Assembly: GCA_045602925.1 (NCBI GenBank)
Contig: JAZSCN010000010.1
Span: 9,960 to 73,959, forward strand
Origin: UBA7477 sp045602925
GTDB taxonomy: Bacteria > Bacillota > Clostridia > Oscillospirales > Ruminococcaceae
Direction of reading: 5' to 3'
Length of the DNA stretch: 64,000 bases
Shown: one piece after another, positions 31,411 to 41,104 of the stretch
Numbering within the stretch: the stretch's first letter is position 1
Layout: the number at the start of each line of letters is the position of its first letter
Notes under the pieces: generated by a model
Seen by the model: the letters and a program-made list of their open reading frames with translations, nothing else
What the model was told of the DNA's origin: nothing
The model's database searches: none
Translations under genes and position numbers: made by a program

Positions 31411-34332
31411 GTGAAAACAGACAAGCTTAAGCGAATATCAGCTATTGTACTGTCGCTTGCACTGACAATGTCAATGCTTCCTTCAGCATCAGCGCAAGAG
31501 ACAGACGAACTTGCTTCTTCTGTAGGTACCTCCGAAGAGAGTAGTTGGGAAGAAAGAAATTCTATGCTTACATACGGCGAGTACCTCGAACAGCACGCCG
31601 ATGCAAATCTTCCACAAAAAGAGGTTGTTATCTACGGAAAGGATTATACCTCAAAAAGTGCCGAAACTATCGCAAGCGTTATCACAGTCGACGGTAAGAC
31701 CGAGGTTCTCAATTGGGAGAGCCAGAATGGTGAGCTCACATACAATCTTGATATCGAGGAGGAAGGCTTCTATAATATCGAGTTTTCTTATGAAGCCCTC
31801 TCTAGCCCCGCTAACGAGATTGAATTCGGACTTCTCATAGACGGCGAATACCCTTATGAGACAGCTTCAAGACTTACGCTTAGCAAGGTGTGGGTTAACG
31901 AAACCGAAATCACCCAGGACTTTAACGACAACGATATAAGACCGGGCCAGGTCGAAAAGGTAATGTGGCAAAAGTCATACCTTAAAGACGTCGACGGACT
32001 TTACAACGGTGCGCTTGAGTTCTACTTCACAAAGGGTAGCCACACTCTTACTTTAGAATCATCTAAAGCAAGATTTGCTATCGAGTATATAAAGCTGTGC
32101 AGAGACGCAGTTCCACAGCCTTATGTAGCTCCCGCAGATTCCGAGCTTTCTGCTACCAAGGGAATAGGCACAATCAAGCTCGAAGGCGAAAGTGCCGACT
32201 ATAAGAGCGATAGAACCTTGTTCCCAACCTCAGACAGAACCTCTTACCTCACTTCTCCTTCCGACCCTACAAAGACACGATACAATACAATCGGTAAGGA
32301 TAGCTGGGCAAAGTCAGGTCAGTCGGTTACATGGAATTTACATATCGACACAGCAGGTTACTATAAGATAGGTATAAGAGCTAGACAAAGCACAATGAGA
32401 GGCTTCTATTCCAATAGAAAGCTCTGCATCGACGGTGTCTGCCCGAATGCCGAATCCGAAAGACTAAAGTTCTACTACTCAACCGATTGGACTTTGACAG
32501 TTCCTGAAACCGAAAACGGCGATACAGTATACTATTACTTTAGCGAAGGCGACCATACAATCACCCTAGAGTCAGTTCCGGGCGAAATCGGTGAGATTAT
32601 GGATAAGCTCGACGGACTCGTTTCTGAAATTAATAACTACTATAGAGAAATCAGACAGATTACCGGTCCTGACCCTGACGAGTATACCGACTATAACATC
32701 GACACAATCATCCCTGAAGTAAGAGATGATTTCAAACGCTTCAGTGCAGAGCTCAAGGCCCTACAGGACGAAGTAGATAAGCTTATGAGCAGTGGTGGTA
32801 ACGAGTCTGTTACCCTCAATGAAATGGCTATCATACTCGAAAAGTGCTATAAGGACCCTTGGAAGATTCCTTCTCTTATGAATCAAATCAAGGATAATGT
32901 TACAGCACTCTCATCCTGGATGCTTACCTACAGAGAACAGCCACTCGAGCTCGACTTTATCGAGATTTCTGCTCCCGAAGAAGAATTTACAAGCGTAAAA
33001 ACATCCTTCTTTGAAAGCTTAAAGTTTAACTTCCTCGCATTTATAGGCTCGTTCTTCGAGGACTATAACACACTCTCTGAAAACGAGGGCGAGGCAGACG
33101 TGCTTTCTTGCTGGATTACACTCGGACGTGACCAGGCTCAGGTAGTAAGAGCCATGATTGAAAACGACTATAACCCTAACGCAGAAACTAAGGTCGCATT
33201 AAAGCTCGTTCAAGGCGGTATCTTAGAATCGACGATGGCGGGGAAGGGGCCGGATATAGGCTTGTTTATGGGTGGCGACTACCCGATTCAGCTCGCAGCC
33301 CGTGATATGCTCGTAGATGTTTCGCAGTATGAAGACTACGAGGAGGTTACAACAAGATTTTCAAAGGACGCTATGACACTCTATACATATAACGACGGCG
33401 TCTATGCACTCCCTGTCCAGCAGTCATTCCCACTTATGTTCTACCGTGACGATATACTCTCAGAGTATGGCATCAACGGCGCAACCGATATTCAGACATG
33501 GGATGACCTCATCTCAATCCTACCAACACTCCAGAGAAATTACCTCGAGGTTGGTCTTATCCTTCCTGCCAATACAAGCGTAAACGGTACAACAACCGTT
33601 CCTACCACTACCGAGGCAGGCAATACCTTCGCAATGCTTATGCTGCAGCAGGGCCTCAACTTCTATAACGAGGACCTCACAGCTACAACTTTCGATAATC
33701 AGATTGCCGTAGATTCATTCGAAATGTGGACTGAATTCTATACAAAGTATAGCTTCCAGCAGACCTACGACCCAATCACAAGATTCAGAACAGGTGAAAT
33801 GCCTGTACTTCTCCAGAACTATACATTCTATAATACACTCGCAGTTACTGCCCCTGAAATCAAGGGCGCTTGGAACTTTACCTTGGTTCCGGGTACAAAG
33901 CAGGCAGACGGCACAATCAGCCACGCAGCAAACTCTGCAGGCTCAGGTGCTATCATCTTCACCAGCTGTGATAACCAAGACGCAGCTTGGGACTTCATCA
34001 AGTGGTTTACTTCAACCGAGGCTCAGATAGAATACGCTAACGACATCGAAGCCGTACTCGGAACACTCGGACGCTTTGATACAGCTAACGTCGAAGCCCT
34101 GAAGGCACTTTCTTGGTCACAATCAGAGCTCGAGGTAATACTCGCACAGCTCGAACAGCAGGTTGAAATTCCTATTATCCCTGCAACCTATGGCGTAACA
34201 AGAAATATCGTTAACGCTTTCAGAGCAGTTGTTAACGATGCCGACAACGCCAGAGATACCCTTATGTGGTATAACAGGGATATCAACGCTGAAATTACTC
34301 GTAAGCGCGAAGACTTAGGTCTTCCGGTCTAA
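31411..34332 (+). CDS. Giant solute-binding protein with N-terminal carbohydrate-binding-like domains
   Basis: 973 residues from GTG after AAAGGTGG. A signal peptide (about 1-30, IVLSLALTMSMLPSASAQ) is followed by two related beta-rich domains (about 50-220 and 235-400) with endings typical of CBM6/35-type domains (FTKGSHTLTLESS, FSEGDHTITLESV). A helical linker (about 405-530) and a CUT1 solute-binding domain (about 560-973) follow, with GPDIGLFMGGDYPIQLAARDMLVDVSQYEDY, ALPVQQSFPLMFYRDDIL and GAIIFTSCDNQDAAWDFIKWF. The usual binding protein has 400-500 residues, so half is extra. No lipobox is seen; it may be soluble or held by partners. Probably a glycan- or cell-wall-binding receptor for the permeases. 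Confidence 0.82.
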   Translation: MKTDKLKRISAIVLSLALTMSMLPSASAQETDELASSVGTSEESSWEERNSMLTYGEYLEQHADANLPQKEVVIYGKDYTSKSAETIASVITVDGKTEVLNWESQNGELTYNLDIEEEGFYNIEFSYEALSSPANEIEFGLLIDGEYPYETASRLTLSKVWVNETEITQDFNDNDIRPGQVEKVMWQKSYLKDVDGLYNGALEFYFTKGSHTLTLESSKARFAIEYIKLCRDAVPQPYVAPADSELSATKGIGTIKLEGESADYKSDRTLFPTSDRTSYLTSPSDPTKTRYNTIGKDSWAKSGQSVTWNLHIDTAGYYKIGIRARQSTMRGFYSNRKLCIDGVCPNAESERLKFYYSTDWTLTVPETENGDTVYYYFSEGDHTITLESVPGEIGEIMDKLDGLVSEINNYYREIRQITGPDPDEYTDYNIDTIIPEVRDDFKRFSAELKALQDEVDKLMSSGGNESVTLNEMAIILEKCYKDPWKIPSLMNQIKDNVTALSSWMLTYREQPLELDFIEISAPEEEFTSVKTSFFESLKFNFLAFIGSFFEDYNTLSENEGEADVLSCWITLGRDQAQVVRAMIENDYNPNAETKVALKLVQGGILESTMAGKGPDIGLFMGGDYPIQLAARDMLVDVSQYEDYEEVTTRFSKDAMTLYTYNDGVYALPVQQSFPLMFYRDDILSEYGINGATDIQTWDDLISILPTLQRNYLEVGLILPANTSVNGTTTVPTTTEAGNTFAMLMLQQGLNFYNEDLTATTFDNQIAVDSFEMWTEFYTKYSFQQTYDPITRFRTGEMPVLLQNYTFYNTLAVTAPEIKGAWNFTLVPGTKQADGTISHAANSAGSGAIIFTSCDNQDAAWDFIKWFTSTEAQIEYANDIEAVLGTLGRFDTANVEALKALSWSQSELEVILAQLEQQVEIPIIPATYGVTRNIVNAFRAVVNDADNARDTLMWYNRDINAEITRKREDLGLPV

Positions 34333-34350
34333 GAAAGGAGGGTCATAATA

Positions 34351-35289
34351 GTGGCTTCAAAAACTCAGGAAACTCCGCTTAATAAGCAGAGTAAGGGTAA
34401 GTACACCTGGAATATGATGAAGGCTAATAAAGCCTGCTACTTTATGCTCGCTCCATTTATGATTCTTTTTATCATATTTACAGTAATTCCGGTTATCATT
34501 ACATTACCACTGGCATTTACAAACTTTAATATGGCACAGTTCCCTGAATTCACAGGACTGTCTAACTTCTACACACTGTTTTTGAACGACGATACATTTA
34601 TGATTGCCGTTCGTAATACCCTCATTTTTGCAGTTTTCACAGGACCGTTCAGCTATGTGCTCAGCTTTATTCTCGCTTGGCTCATCAACGAAATGCACCC
34701 TGTGCTTAAAACCGTGTTCACCTTCGTGTTCTATGCTCCGTCAATGACTACATCAGCTTATGTAATCTGGCAGCTGCTCCTCTCAGGCGACTCTAAGGGT
34801 TATATAAACGCTATCCTCATTGACTTTGGAATCTTAAACTCACCAAACCAGTGGCTTACAGATACAAACTATATTTTACCTGTTTGTATCATCGTTCAGC
34901 TGTGGATTTCAATGGGTGCAGGCTTCCTTTCCTTGCGTGCAGGCTTCCAGAACATCGACAAGTCAATGTATGAGGCGGGCGCAATCGAAGGTATCAAGAA
35001 CAGATGGCAGGAGCTGTTCCTTATCACAATCCCATCAATGGGCCCACAGCTTCTGTTTGCCGCAGTTTTGCAGATTTCTGCATCATTCACAGTAGGTGTA
35101 GTATCACAAAACCTCGTCGGACTTCCATCAACCGACTATGCAGCACATACCGTTATGAACCACGCAACAGACTATGGCTGGATTAGATATGAGATGGGCT
35201 ACGCCTCAGCTATATGCCTCGTGCTGTTTATAGTAATGCTCCTTGCTAACTCGCTTATCAATCGAGTATTACGTAAGTATGTCGATTAA
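34351..35289 (+). CDS. CUT1 ABC permease, MalF-like (first pair)
   Basis: 312 residues from GTG after AAAGGAGGG. Six helices, with the first at about 28-50 (CYFMLAPFMILFIIFTVIPVIITLPLAF). The EAA loop is EAGAIEGIKNRWQELFLITIPSMGPQLLFA; the central Asp of the usual DGA is replaced by EG. It works with the next permease and probably the giant binding protein. Confidence 0.9.
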   Translation: MASKTQETPLNKQSKGKYTWNMMKANKACYFMLAPFMILFIIFTVIPVIITLPLAFTNFNMAQFPEFTGLSNFYTLFLNDDTFMIAVRNTLIFAVFTGPFSYVLSFILAWLINEMHPVLKTVFTFVFYAPSMTTSAYVIWQLLLSGDSKGYINAILIDFGILNSPNQWLTDTNYILPVCIIVQLWISMGAGFLSLRAGFQNIDKSMYEAGAIEGIKNRWQELFLITIPSMGPQLLFAAVLQISASFTVGVVSQNLVGLPSTDYAAHTVMNHATDYGWIRYEMGYASAICLVLFIVMLLANSLINRVLRKYVD

Positions 35290-35303
35290 GGGGGTGGCTG
35301 ACA

Positions 35304-36203
35304 ATGGGTATTAAAAAGAAAAAGAAAGTCGATATACAAGATGTAAAGGTTAAAAAGAGAAGTAAGAAGATTACCGCTTCAAGAGGCGGAAATATCTGTA
35401 TCTTTCTGTTCTTGTGCATTACAGGCTTGTTTATGATTTTTCCAATCTATTACGCCGTAGTTCAGTCCTTTAAGCCTATCGAAGAGCTCTTCGTGTTCCC
35501 ACCAAAGCTCTACGTTCTTAATCCGACAACAAAGAACTACTCGGATATGATGAAGGTCGCAACTAACCTCTGGGTACCGCTTTCAAGATATATCTTCAAC
35601 AGCGTTTTTGTATCAGTAGTGGTTACAGCCTGCAACGTGTTTGTATGCTGCTGTGCAGCCTTTGTCCTCGCAAAGTGTAAGTTCCCGGGCAATAAGTTTA
35701 TTAATAAGCTTATCGTAACAGCCCTCCTCTTTACATCACAGGCAACCTGGATTATCCAGTTCCTCGTAATGGCGACCCTCGGTATGATTGATAGCTACTG
35801 GGCACTCATTCTCCCAAGTATCGCTACACCAATGGGCTTGTTCCTTATGAGACAGAGTATGACAACTATCCACGACTCGATGATTGAAGCCGCCAAGGTT
35901 GACGGTGCAGGCCTCTTCAGAATCTGCTGGCAGGTAGTAGTACCTAACCAGAAGCCTGCAATTATGACTCTTATCATCTTTGCATTCCAGGATGCATGGA
36001 ACAGACAAAGTGGTACAATCATCTACTCTGAAGAGCTTAAAACCTTACCAACAATTATGCAGCAGATTGCCGCATCAGGTATCGCTCGTCAGGGTGTAAC
36101 ATTTGCAACTTCAGTAATACTTATGCTTCCTCCGCTTATCGTGTTCCTCGTAGCACAGAGTAACGTTATCGAAACAATGGCGAACTCCGGTATCAAGGAC
36201 TAA
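35304..36203 (+). CDS. CUT1 ABC permease, MalG-like (first pair)
   Basis: 299 residues. A basic cytoplasmic N-terminus (KKKKKVDIQDVKVKKRSKK) is followed by six helices and the EAA loop EAAKVDGAGLFRICWQVVVPNQKPA. It is 14 bases downstream of its MalF-like partner. GGGGGTGG precedes the ATG. Confidence 0.9.
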   Translation: MGIKKKKKVDIQDVKVKKRSKKITASRGGNICIFLFLCITGLFMIFPIYYAVVQSFKPIEELFVFPPKLYVLNPTTKNYSDMMKVATNLWVPLSRYIFNSVFVSVVVTACNVFVCCCAAFVLAKCKFPGNKFINKLIVTALLFTSQATWIIQFLVMATLGMIDSYWALILPSIATPMGLFLMRQSMTTIHDSMIEAAKVDGAGLFRICWQVVVPNQKPAIMTLIIFAFQDAWNRQSGTIIYSEELKTLPTIMQQIAASGIARQGVTFATSVILMLPPLIVFLVAQSNVIETMANSGIKD

Positions 36204-36252
36204 GCGAAAGACTAACGCTAGATAAACGACTAGAATTTTGAAAAGGATATAG

Positions 36253-37989
36253 GTGAAAACAGTGCAAATGAAAAAAGCATTTAAAAGAGCTGTAGCCTCG
36301 CTCCTTGCAGTGTGCAGTATGTCAACAGCAGTTTTGACAGCCTACGCAAGCGAGCCGTATGACTCGTACAGCTATGATTTTTGGAATGACCCGGTTCCTG
36401 CACAGGCAGCCTATAAGGTTAACGATACATATACCGGCAAGAATCTGAACCTTACAAGGCTTACCGACCCGGAGGATGAGCTTTTTATAAGCGAAACTAC
36501 CTCTACCTCTCTCGCAGGCGCCAAGGATATCTACTTCGAGCAAACTCTTGAAGAGTTCTGGGTCGCAGATACCCAGAATTCAAGAATCCTAAGACTCGAT
36601 AAGGAGCTTTCACTTATCGGCTGCTATACAGGTGTCGATAGCTCCGAAAGTGGTAATACAAAATTTAATAACCCTAACGGCGTGTTCGTTAAGGTGGAAG
36701 AAAACGGCGACGTTATAATGTATGTCGGCGATACCGAAAACTCCAGAATTTTAAAGTGTAAGATAGTCGATGGGCTGAGCTGTACAAACGAGCTCGAAAT
36801 AGGAAAGCCTGATTCCGCTATCTATACTACAAAGTCTAAAACATTTATGCCCGAGAAAATTCTCGTGGATAAAGCAGATAACATCTACGCAGTATGTACC
36901 TCTCTCAACGCAGGCTCTGCCCAGTTTAATTCAAAGGGCGAGTTCCAGGGCTTCTACGGAGCAAACAGAGTTGAGGTTACCGCAGAGATTATAAGAAGAC
37001 ATATCTGGAGAGTATTCGCATCCGATGAACAGCTCAAGTCAATGAAGAGCGCAGCTCCTACAGAATATAAGAACTTCGATATCGACGCAGAAGGCTTTAT
37101 CTATACCTGTACAGAAGCTGCAAATACAACAACAGACGCCGTAAAGAAGCTCAACGCAGCAGGCTATAACATCTGGAATAACGACGCAGGAAACGAATAC
37201 GTCTTCGGCGATATAGTTTCAGGTGGAACATACGATGCCTCAACTAATACTACCTACTCTACAAGACTTACAGATATCGATATAGACAGCTGTGGATTTA
37301 TCAATATCCTGGACTATTCAACAGGTAGAGTATTTGTGTACGACGAGTTCTGCTCACTTGTAACTATCTTTGGTACAAAGAGCAGCACTTCAGACCAGAA
37401 GGGTAGCTTTGACGGACCAAACGCCCTGGAAAGTGCGTACGGTAATGTCTATATTGTAGATGGTATCAAGAACGATATCACAGTTTATTCAACAACATTG
37501 TACGGCGATTATTTAAAGCAAGCCGTATTGCTCTATGATGAAGGTAAGTATATCGAAGCCGAGCCATATTGGCAGGAAGTTTTAAACCTTAACGGTACAT
37601 GCTCATTTGCTATGCTCGGTCTGGGTAAGGCAGCTCTCAATAAGGGAGAATATAAGCTTGCTATGGAATACTTTAAGGATTGCTACGCTCAGAGAAGCTA
37701 CGATAGAGCCTTTAAGTATTACCGCGAGCAGTGGCTCCAGGATAACTTTATCTTCGTGTTCCTCGGCGTAGTATTGCTCTTCGTTCTCGGAATTACATAT
37801 TCTATCCTTAAAAAGAAGGGTGTAATCAAAAAGAGAGAAAAGAAGGTCAAGAAGGCTCCGGAACGTAAGAAGACTAAAAAGGAGCTCGAGCACGAAGCAG
37901 AGCTTTTGGCTCAGGCTGAGGCAGAGGCACAGGCTCAGGCAGAGGCACAGGCACAAGAAGCAAAGTCTGAAGAAAAGGAGGAAGAATAA
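36253..37989 (+). CDS. Secreted NHL-propeller/TPR membrane protein
   Basis: 578 residues. A signal peptide (about 1-33) is followed by an NHL-like beta-propeller (about 70-415) with repeats such as FWVADTQNSRILRLDKE, MYVGDTENSRILK and GNVYIVDGIKNDITVY. Two TPR-like helices come next (YDEGKYIEAEPYWQEVLNL, LNKGEYKLAMEYFKDCY), then one transmembrane helix (about 498-520) and a Lys-rich then Ala/Glu/Gln tail inside the cell. It resembles an outer-face sensor or scaffold for the transport complex; function unknown. It touches the YIP1 gene one base downstream. Confidence 0.75.
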   Translation: MKTVQMKKAFKRAVASLLAVCSMSTAVLTAYASEPYDSYSYDFWNDPVPAQAAYKVNDTYTGKNLNLTRLTDPEDELFISETTSTSLAGAKDIYFEQTLEEFWVADTQNSRILRLDKELSLIGCYTGVDSSESGNTKFNNPNGVFVKVEENGDVIMYVGDTENSRILKCKIVDGLSCTNELEIGKPDSAIYTTKSKTFMPEKILVDKADNIYAVCTSLNAGSAQFNSKGEFQGFYGANRVEVTAEIIRRHIWRVFASDEQLKSMKSAAPTEYKNFDIDAEGFIYTCTEAANTTTDAVKKLNAAGYNIWNNDAGNEYVFGDIVSGGTYDASTNTTYSTRLTDIDIDSCGFINILDYSTGRVFVYDEFCSLVTIFGTKSSTSDQKGSFDGPNALESAYGNVYIVDGIKNDITVYSTTLYGDYLKQAVLLYDEGKYIEAEPYWQEVLNLNGTCSFAMLGLGKAALNKGEYKLAMEYFKDCYAQRSYDRAFKYYREQWLQDNFIFVFLGVVLLFVLGITYSILKKKGVIKKREKKVKKAPERKKTKKELEHEAELLAQAEAEAQAQAEAQAQEAKSEEKEEE

Positions 37990-37990
37990 T

Positions 37991-38620
37991 ATGTATGAAT
38001 TTACCCCAATGGGTTGGCTCAAGCACTGTATCTTCCATCCAATCGAAGGCTTTGAGGATTTAAGATGGAAGAAGCAAGGCTCTATGAAAATAGCTATGTG
38101 GATAGTTTTCTTCCTGTTTGTAGCTATGGTTGCCAATAGACAGCTCGTAGGCTTCCAGTTTAACCAGGCATATACCAAGGTGTTTAACGTAGTACCACTC
38201 CTCGTGCAGAGCGTAGTGTACTTCTTTGCATGGGTATTAGCAAACTGGTCAGTGTGTACACTCCTGGACGGCGAGGGCAGACTCAAGCAGATTTGCATTA
38301 ACTCTGCATACGCTCTCGTTCCATATATCGTAAGTGTGTTTGTTACGGTTTTTATCTCGAACTTTATGGTTCTTGATGAAATCATCTGGATTAACGCAGT
38401 AAGCTTTCTCGGATTAGGCTGGTCAGTGATACTTATGTTCCAGGCTATGAAGGCGGTTCACCAGTATTCAGTTTTAAAGACAATTGCATCAATCGTGCTT
38501 ACACTTGCTGCAATGCTTATAATACTGTTCCTGATGATTCTTCTGCTCTCACTCTTCCAGCAGGTTTACGTGTTCTTCTATTCAATCTATACAGAAATTT
38601 CGTATAGAATTCGTGGTTAA
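37991..38620 (+). CDS. YIP1-family membrane protein
   Basis: 209 residues with five hydrophobic segments (about 35-52, 70-92, 107-130, 136-158 and 168-195) and the Yip1-like middle VNWSVCTLLDGEGRLKQICINSAYALVPYIV. YIP1-family proteins in bacteria are uncharacterised multi-pass membrane proteins. The position, directly behind the NHL/TPR protein and before the DUF5696-like protein, suggests it belongs to the same complex. Confidence 0.8.
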   Translation: MYEFTPMGWLKHCIFHPIEGFEDLRWKKQGSMKIAMWIVFFLFVAMVANRQLVGFQFNQAYTKVFNVVPLLVQSVVYFFAWVLANWSVCTLLDGEGRLKQICINSAYALVPYIVSVFVTVFISNFMVLDEIIWINAVSFLGLGWSVILMFQAMKAVHQYSVLKTIASIVLTLAAMLIILFLMILLLSLFQQVYVFFYSIYTEISYRIRG

Positions 38621-38635
38621 AGGATGGTGGTATAA

Positions 38636-41104
38636 ATGCAGAATAAGAAATGGAAAAAGCTTCTCGTTTTCGCACTTGTACTTACTATGCTTACACCGGC
38701 GAGTGCAATTTTTGCTAGCTCAACCGACGACGAAGCACCCCTTGCTACAGTTGAATCGGCAGATGAAGCCACAGACGAATCCGAAGACGAAGATGATAAG
38801 GATTCCGACGAGGCCCTCCCACCAAAGCAGACCGACGAGCAGGCTTTGGAGTATTGCGAAGCCGTAGCAGAGAATGATAACTATATTCTCTACTTTGACT
38901 CCGGCGAACGCGAAGAAGTCGAAGAGGAAGAAACCGAAGACAGCGAGGATAAGAGCAGCAAGAAAAAGAAGGATAAGCAGCTCACAGCAGCAAGATTCGG
39001 ACTTTATGTAAAGTCAACAGGCAAAATCTGGTGGTCAAATCCTATAAACGTGTTCTCTGATGATACAATTATCGACACCGCAAAGGGCAGAACAATGCGT
39101 GAAACCCAGAGACTCCAGGTTGCTTCAAATGTAATTTTAACCTATGCTGACTTAAAGCAGGAAAAGCGTACAACCAAAGCACTCTATTCTGCCGATGACG
39201 CTACAGAAAAGGTTAAGACAATAAAGAACGGTATCGAAATTACCTATAACTTCAGAAGTGCCGGTATCACAGTTCCTGTAAGGTATGTTCTCGAGGAGGA
39301 CGGACTTAGCGTATCAGTAGATACAACTGATATCAAGGAAAAGAATACAAGCCAGGAGGACGGTAAGGTCGTTACAAATATCGCCCTTACTCCACAGTTT
39401 GGCGCAGCACCAACAACCGACCTTGACGGAAATCCGGTTGAGGGATATATGATTGTTCCCGATGGCTCCGGTGCCGTTATCAACTATAACAACGGTAAGA
39501 GCGACTATCTGGTGTATAACCAGAAGCTCTACGGCAGGGATTATACAGCCGTTCCACTCAACGCTCCAAAGGTAACAGACCAGGCATACCTGCCTCTCGT
39601 GGCAACAGTCAGCGGCAACGAAGGACTTGTTGCTATCGCAACAGCAGGTGACGCTAACGCAGACGTAATCGCACAGGTTTCAGGACAGAATAATCAGGCG
39701 TTCAACACCTGCTACTTCCAGTTTGAGCTGCGTAGTAAGGATACCTATTATATGAGTGGCGACTCAGGCAATAGGCTCGTCGTTTTTGAAAAGGGCGATA
39801 TCGGTACCCCTGAAATCGCTGTAAAGTATACCCCTATATCCGACGATGAGGGCGTTAACTATGCAGACGTTGCGGGCGTGTTCAGAGATTACCTTATAGA
39901 AAACGGACTCGAAGCATCTACCGAGGAGAATAAGTATAACTTCTATCTCGACTTGTATGGTGGCGTTGTAAAGCAGACCTCTATCCTCGGACTTCCTTTC
40001 GACCTTAAAACCTCTATGACTTCCTTTGAAGAAGCTAAGGAAATCTTAGAGCAGTTTGACGAAAACGGCGTAGAGGACTTAATCATTGCTTATAACGACT
40101 GGACAAATAAGCTTATAAAGGATAATATCTCTACTAAGTATAAGCCGTCAAGCACACTCGGTGGCAAGGGCGACTTTGAAGACCTCAAGGACTATGCTGA
40201 AAGCATCGGTGCAGAAATGTATCCTACAATGGATAACCTCACTATGAATAGCTCAACCTGGGGATATTGGACTCTTACAAAAACAGCAATTAGAGTGTCC
40301 AATGCGTATTCCAGACAGTCCTCATACAGCATCGCATTCGGTGTAGAGGATAAGGGCGTTTCACCGGCTCTGCTTACGCCAAATGCATATGGCAAGGTTT
40401 TCGACGAAATTATCGAAAGCTTTAGCGATAAGGGCCAGACAACAGTCAGCTTCGGCAACTACTCAACAGCCCTCGTTTCTGACTTTATCAAGAGAGAAAA
40501 GTCGGTAAGATACCAGTCAATGAATACTATCATCGAAGGCTACGAGCAGGCTACAAACGGTGGACTCGATAAGGTGCTCTGCGATGGCGCTAACTCATAC
40601 GTCATTAAGTATGCTTCGCACATCACAGACGTTCCGCTCTATTCAAGTGGATATAATATCACTGACTTCGATATCCCACTCTATCAGATGGTAGTCCACG
40701 GCTATGTTCCTTATTCATCGGTTTCTCTCAATAAGACATCTGATGTCCAGGAAGCTTTCCTCCTCTCAATTGCCTATGGTGCAGGTCTGCATTATGATAT
40801 GATTTACGAAAAGGCAGCAGAGGTACAGGATACCGAGTATAACGATTTGTATTACGCTTATTACGACGCTTGGGTTGATACAGCTTCAGAGCAGAATAAG
40901 GTTGCAAGCAGCGTTCTCGCACCACTTAGCACAATGACCATCTCAAACTTTGAGCGTGACGGCAGAGTCCTTACTACAACCTATAGCGAAGAAGGTAAGA
41001 ACGACGTGGTGGTTGTGGTAGACCTCGACAACGTTACCGTTACCGTCGACGGCGTGAGCGTTGACCTTTCTAATACTATAATGACAGGAGGTTTGATGGG
41101 CTAA
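38636..41104 (+). CDS. DUF5696-like secreted protein, possible glycosidase-like fold
   Basis: 822 residues. A signal peptide (about 1-28) is followed by a long acidic linker (about 30-115). A large domain begins with ARFGLYVKSTGKIWWSNPI. The central part (about 435-600) alternates strands and helices like a TIM barrel (YNFYLDLYGGVVKQTSILGLPFD, VEDLIIAYNDWTNKLIK, EMYPTMDNLTMN). I assign it to DUF5696 from memory of such proteins next to sugar ABC genes; no catalytic pair can be named. Its stop overlaps the next permease start (TAATG), so it is tightly coupled to the second permease pair. Confidence 0.65.
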   Translation: MQNKKWKKLLVFALVLTMLTPASAIFASSTDDEAPLATVESADEATDESEDEDDKDSDEALPPKQTDEQALEYCEAVAENDNYILYFDSGEREEVEEEETEDSEDKSSKKKKDKQLTAARFGLYVKSTGKIWWSNPINVFSDDTIIDTAKGRTMRETQRLQVASNVILTYADLKQEKRTTKALYSADDATEKVKTIKNGIEITYNFRSAGITVPVRYVLEEDGLSVSVDTTDIKEKNTSQEDGKVVTNIALTPQFGAAPTTDLDGNPVEGYMIVPDGSGAVINYNNGKSDYLVYNQKLYGRDYTAVPLNAPKVTDQAYLPLVATVSGNEGLVAIATAGDANADVIAQVSGQNNQAFNTCYFQFELRSKDTYYMSGDSGNRLVVFEKGDIGTPEIAVKYTPISDDEGVNYADVAGVFRDYLIENGLEASTEENKYNFYLDLYGGVVKQTSILGLPFDLKTSMTSFEEAKEILEQFDENGVEDLIIAYNDWTNKLIKDNISTKYKPSSTLGGKGDFEDLKDYAESIGAEMYPTMDNLTMNSSTWGYWTLTKTAIRVSNAYSRQSSYSIAFGVEDKGVSPALLTPNAYGKVFDEIIESFSDKGQTTVSFGNYSTALVSDFIKREKSVRYQSMNTIIEGYEQATNGGLDKVLCDGANSYVIKYASHITDVPLYSSGYNITDFDIPLYQMVVHGYVPYSSVSLNKTSDVQEAFLLSIAYGAGLHYDMIYEKAAEVQDTEYNDLYYAYYDAWVDTASEQNKVASSVLAPLSTMTISNFERDGRVLTTTYSEEGKNDVVVVVDLDNVTVTVDGVSVDLSNTIMTGGLMG

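Noticed and set aside
31384..31411. Earlier ATG for the giant binding protein
   Set aside because: The ribosome site AAAGGTGG lies inside that extension and the signal peptide begins properly at the GTG.
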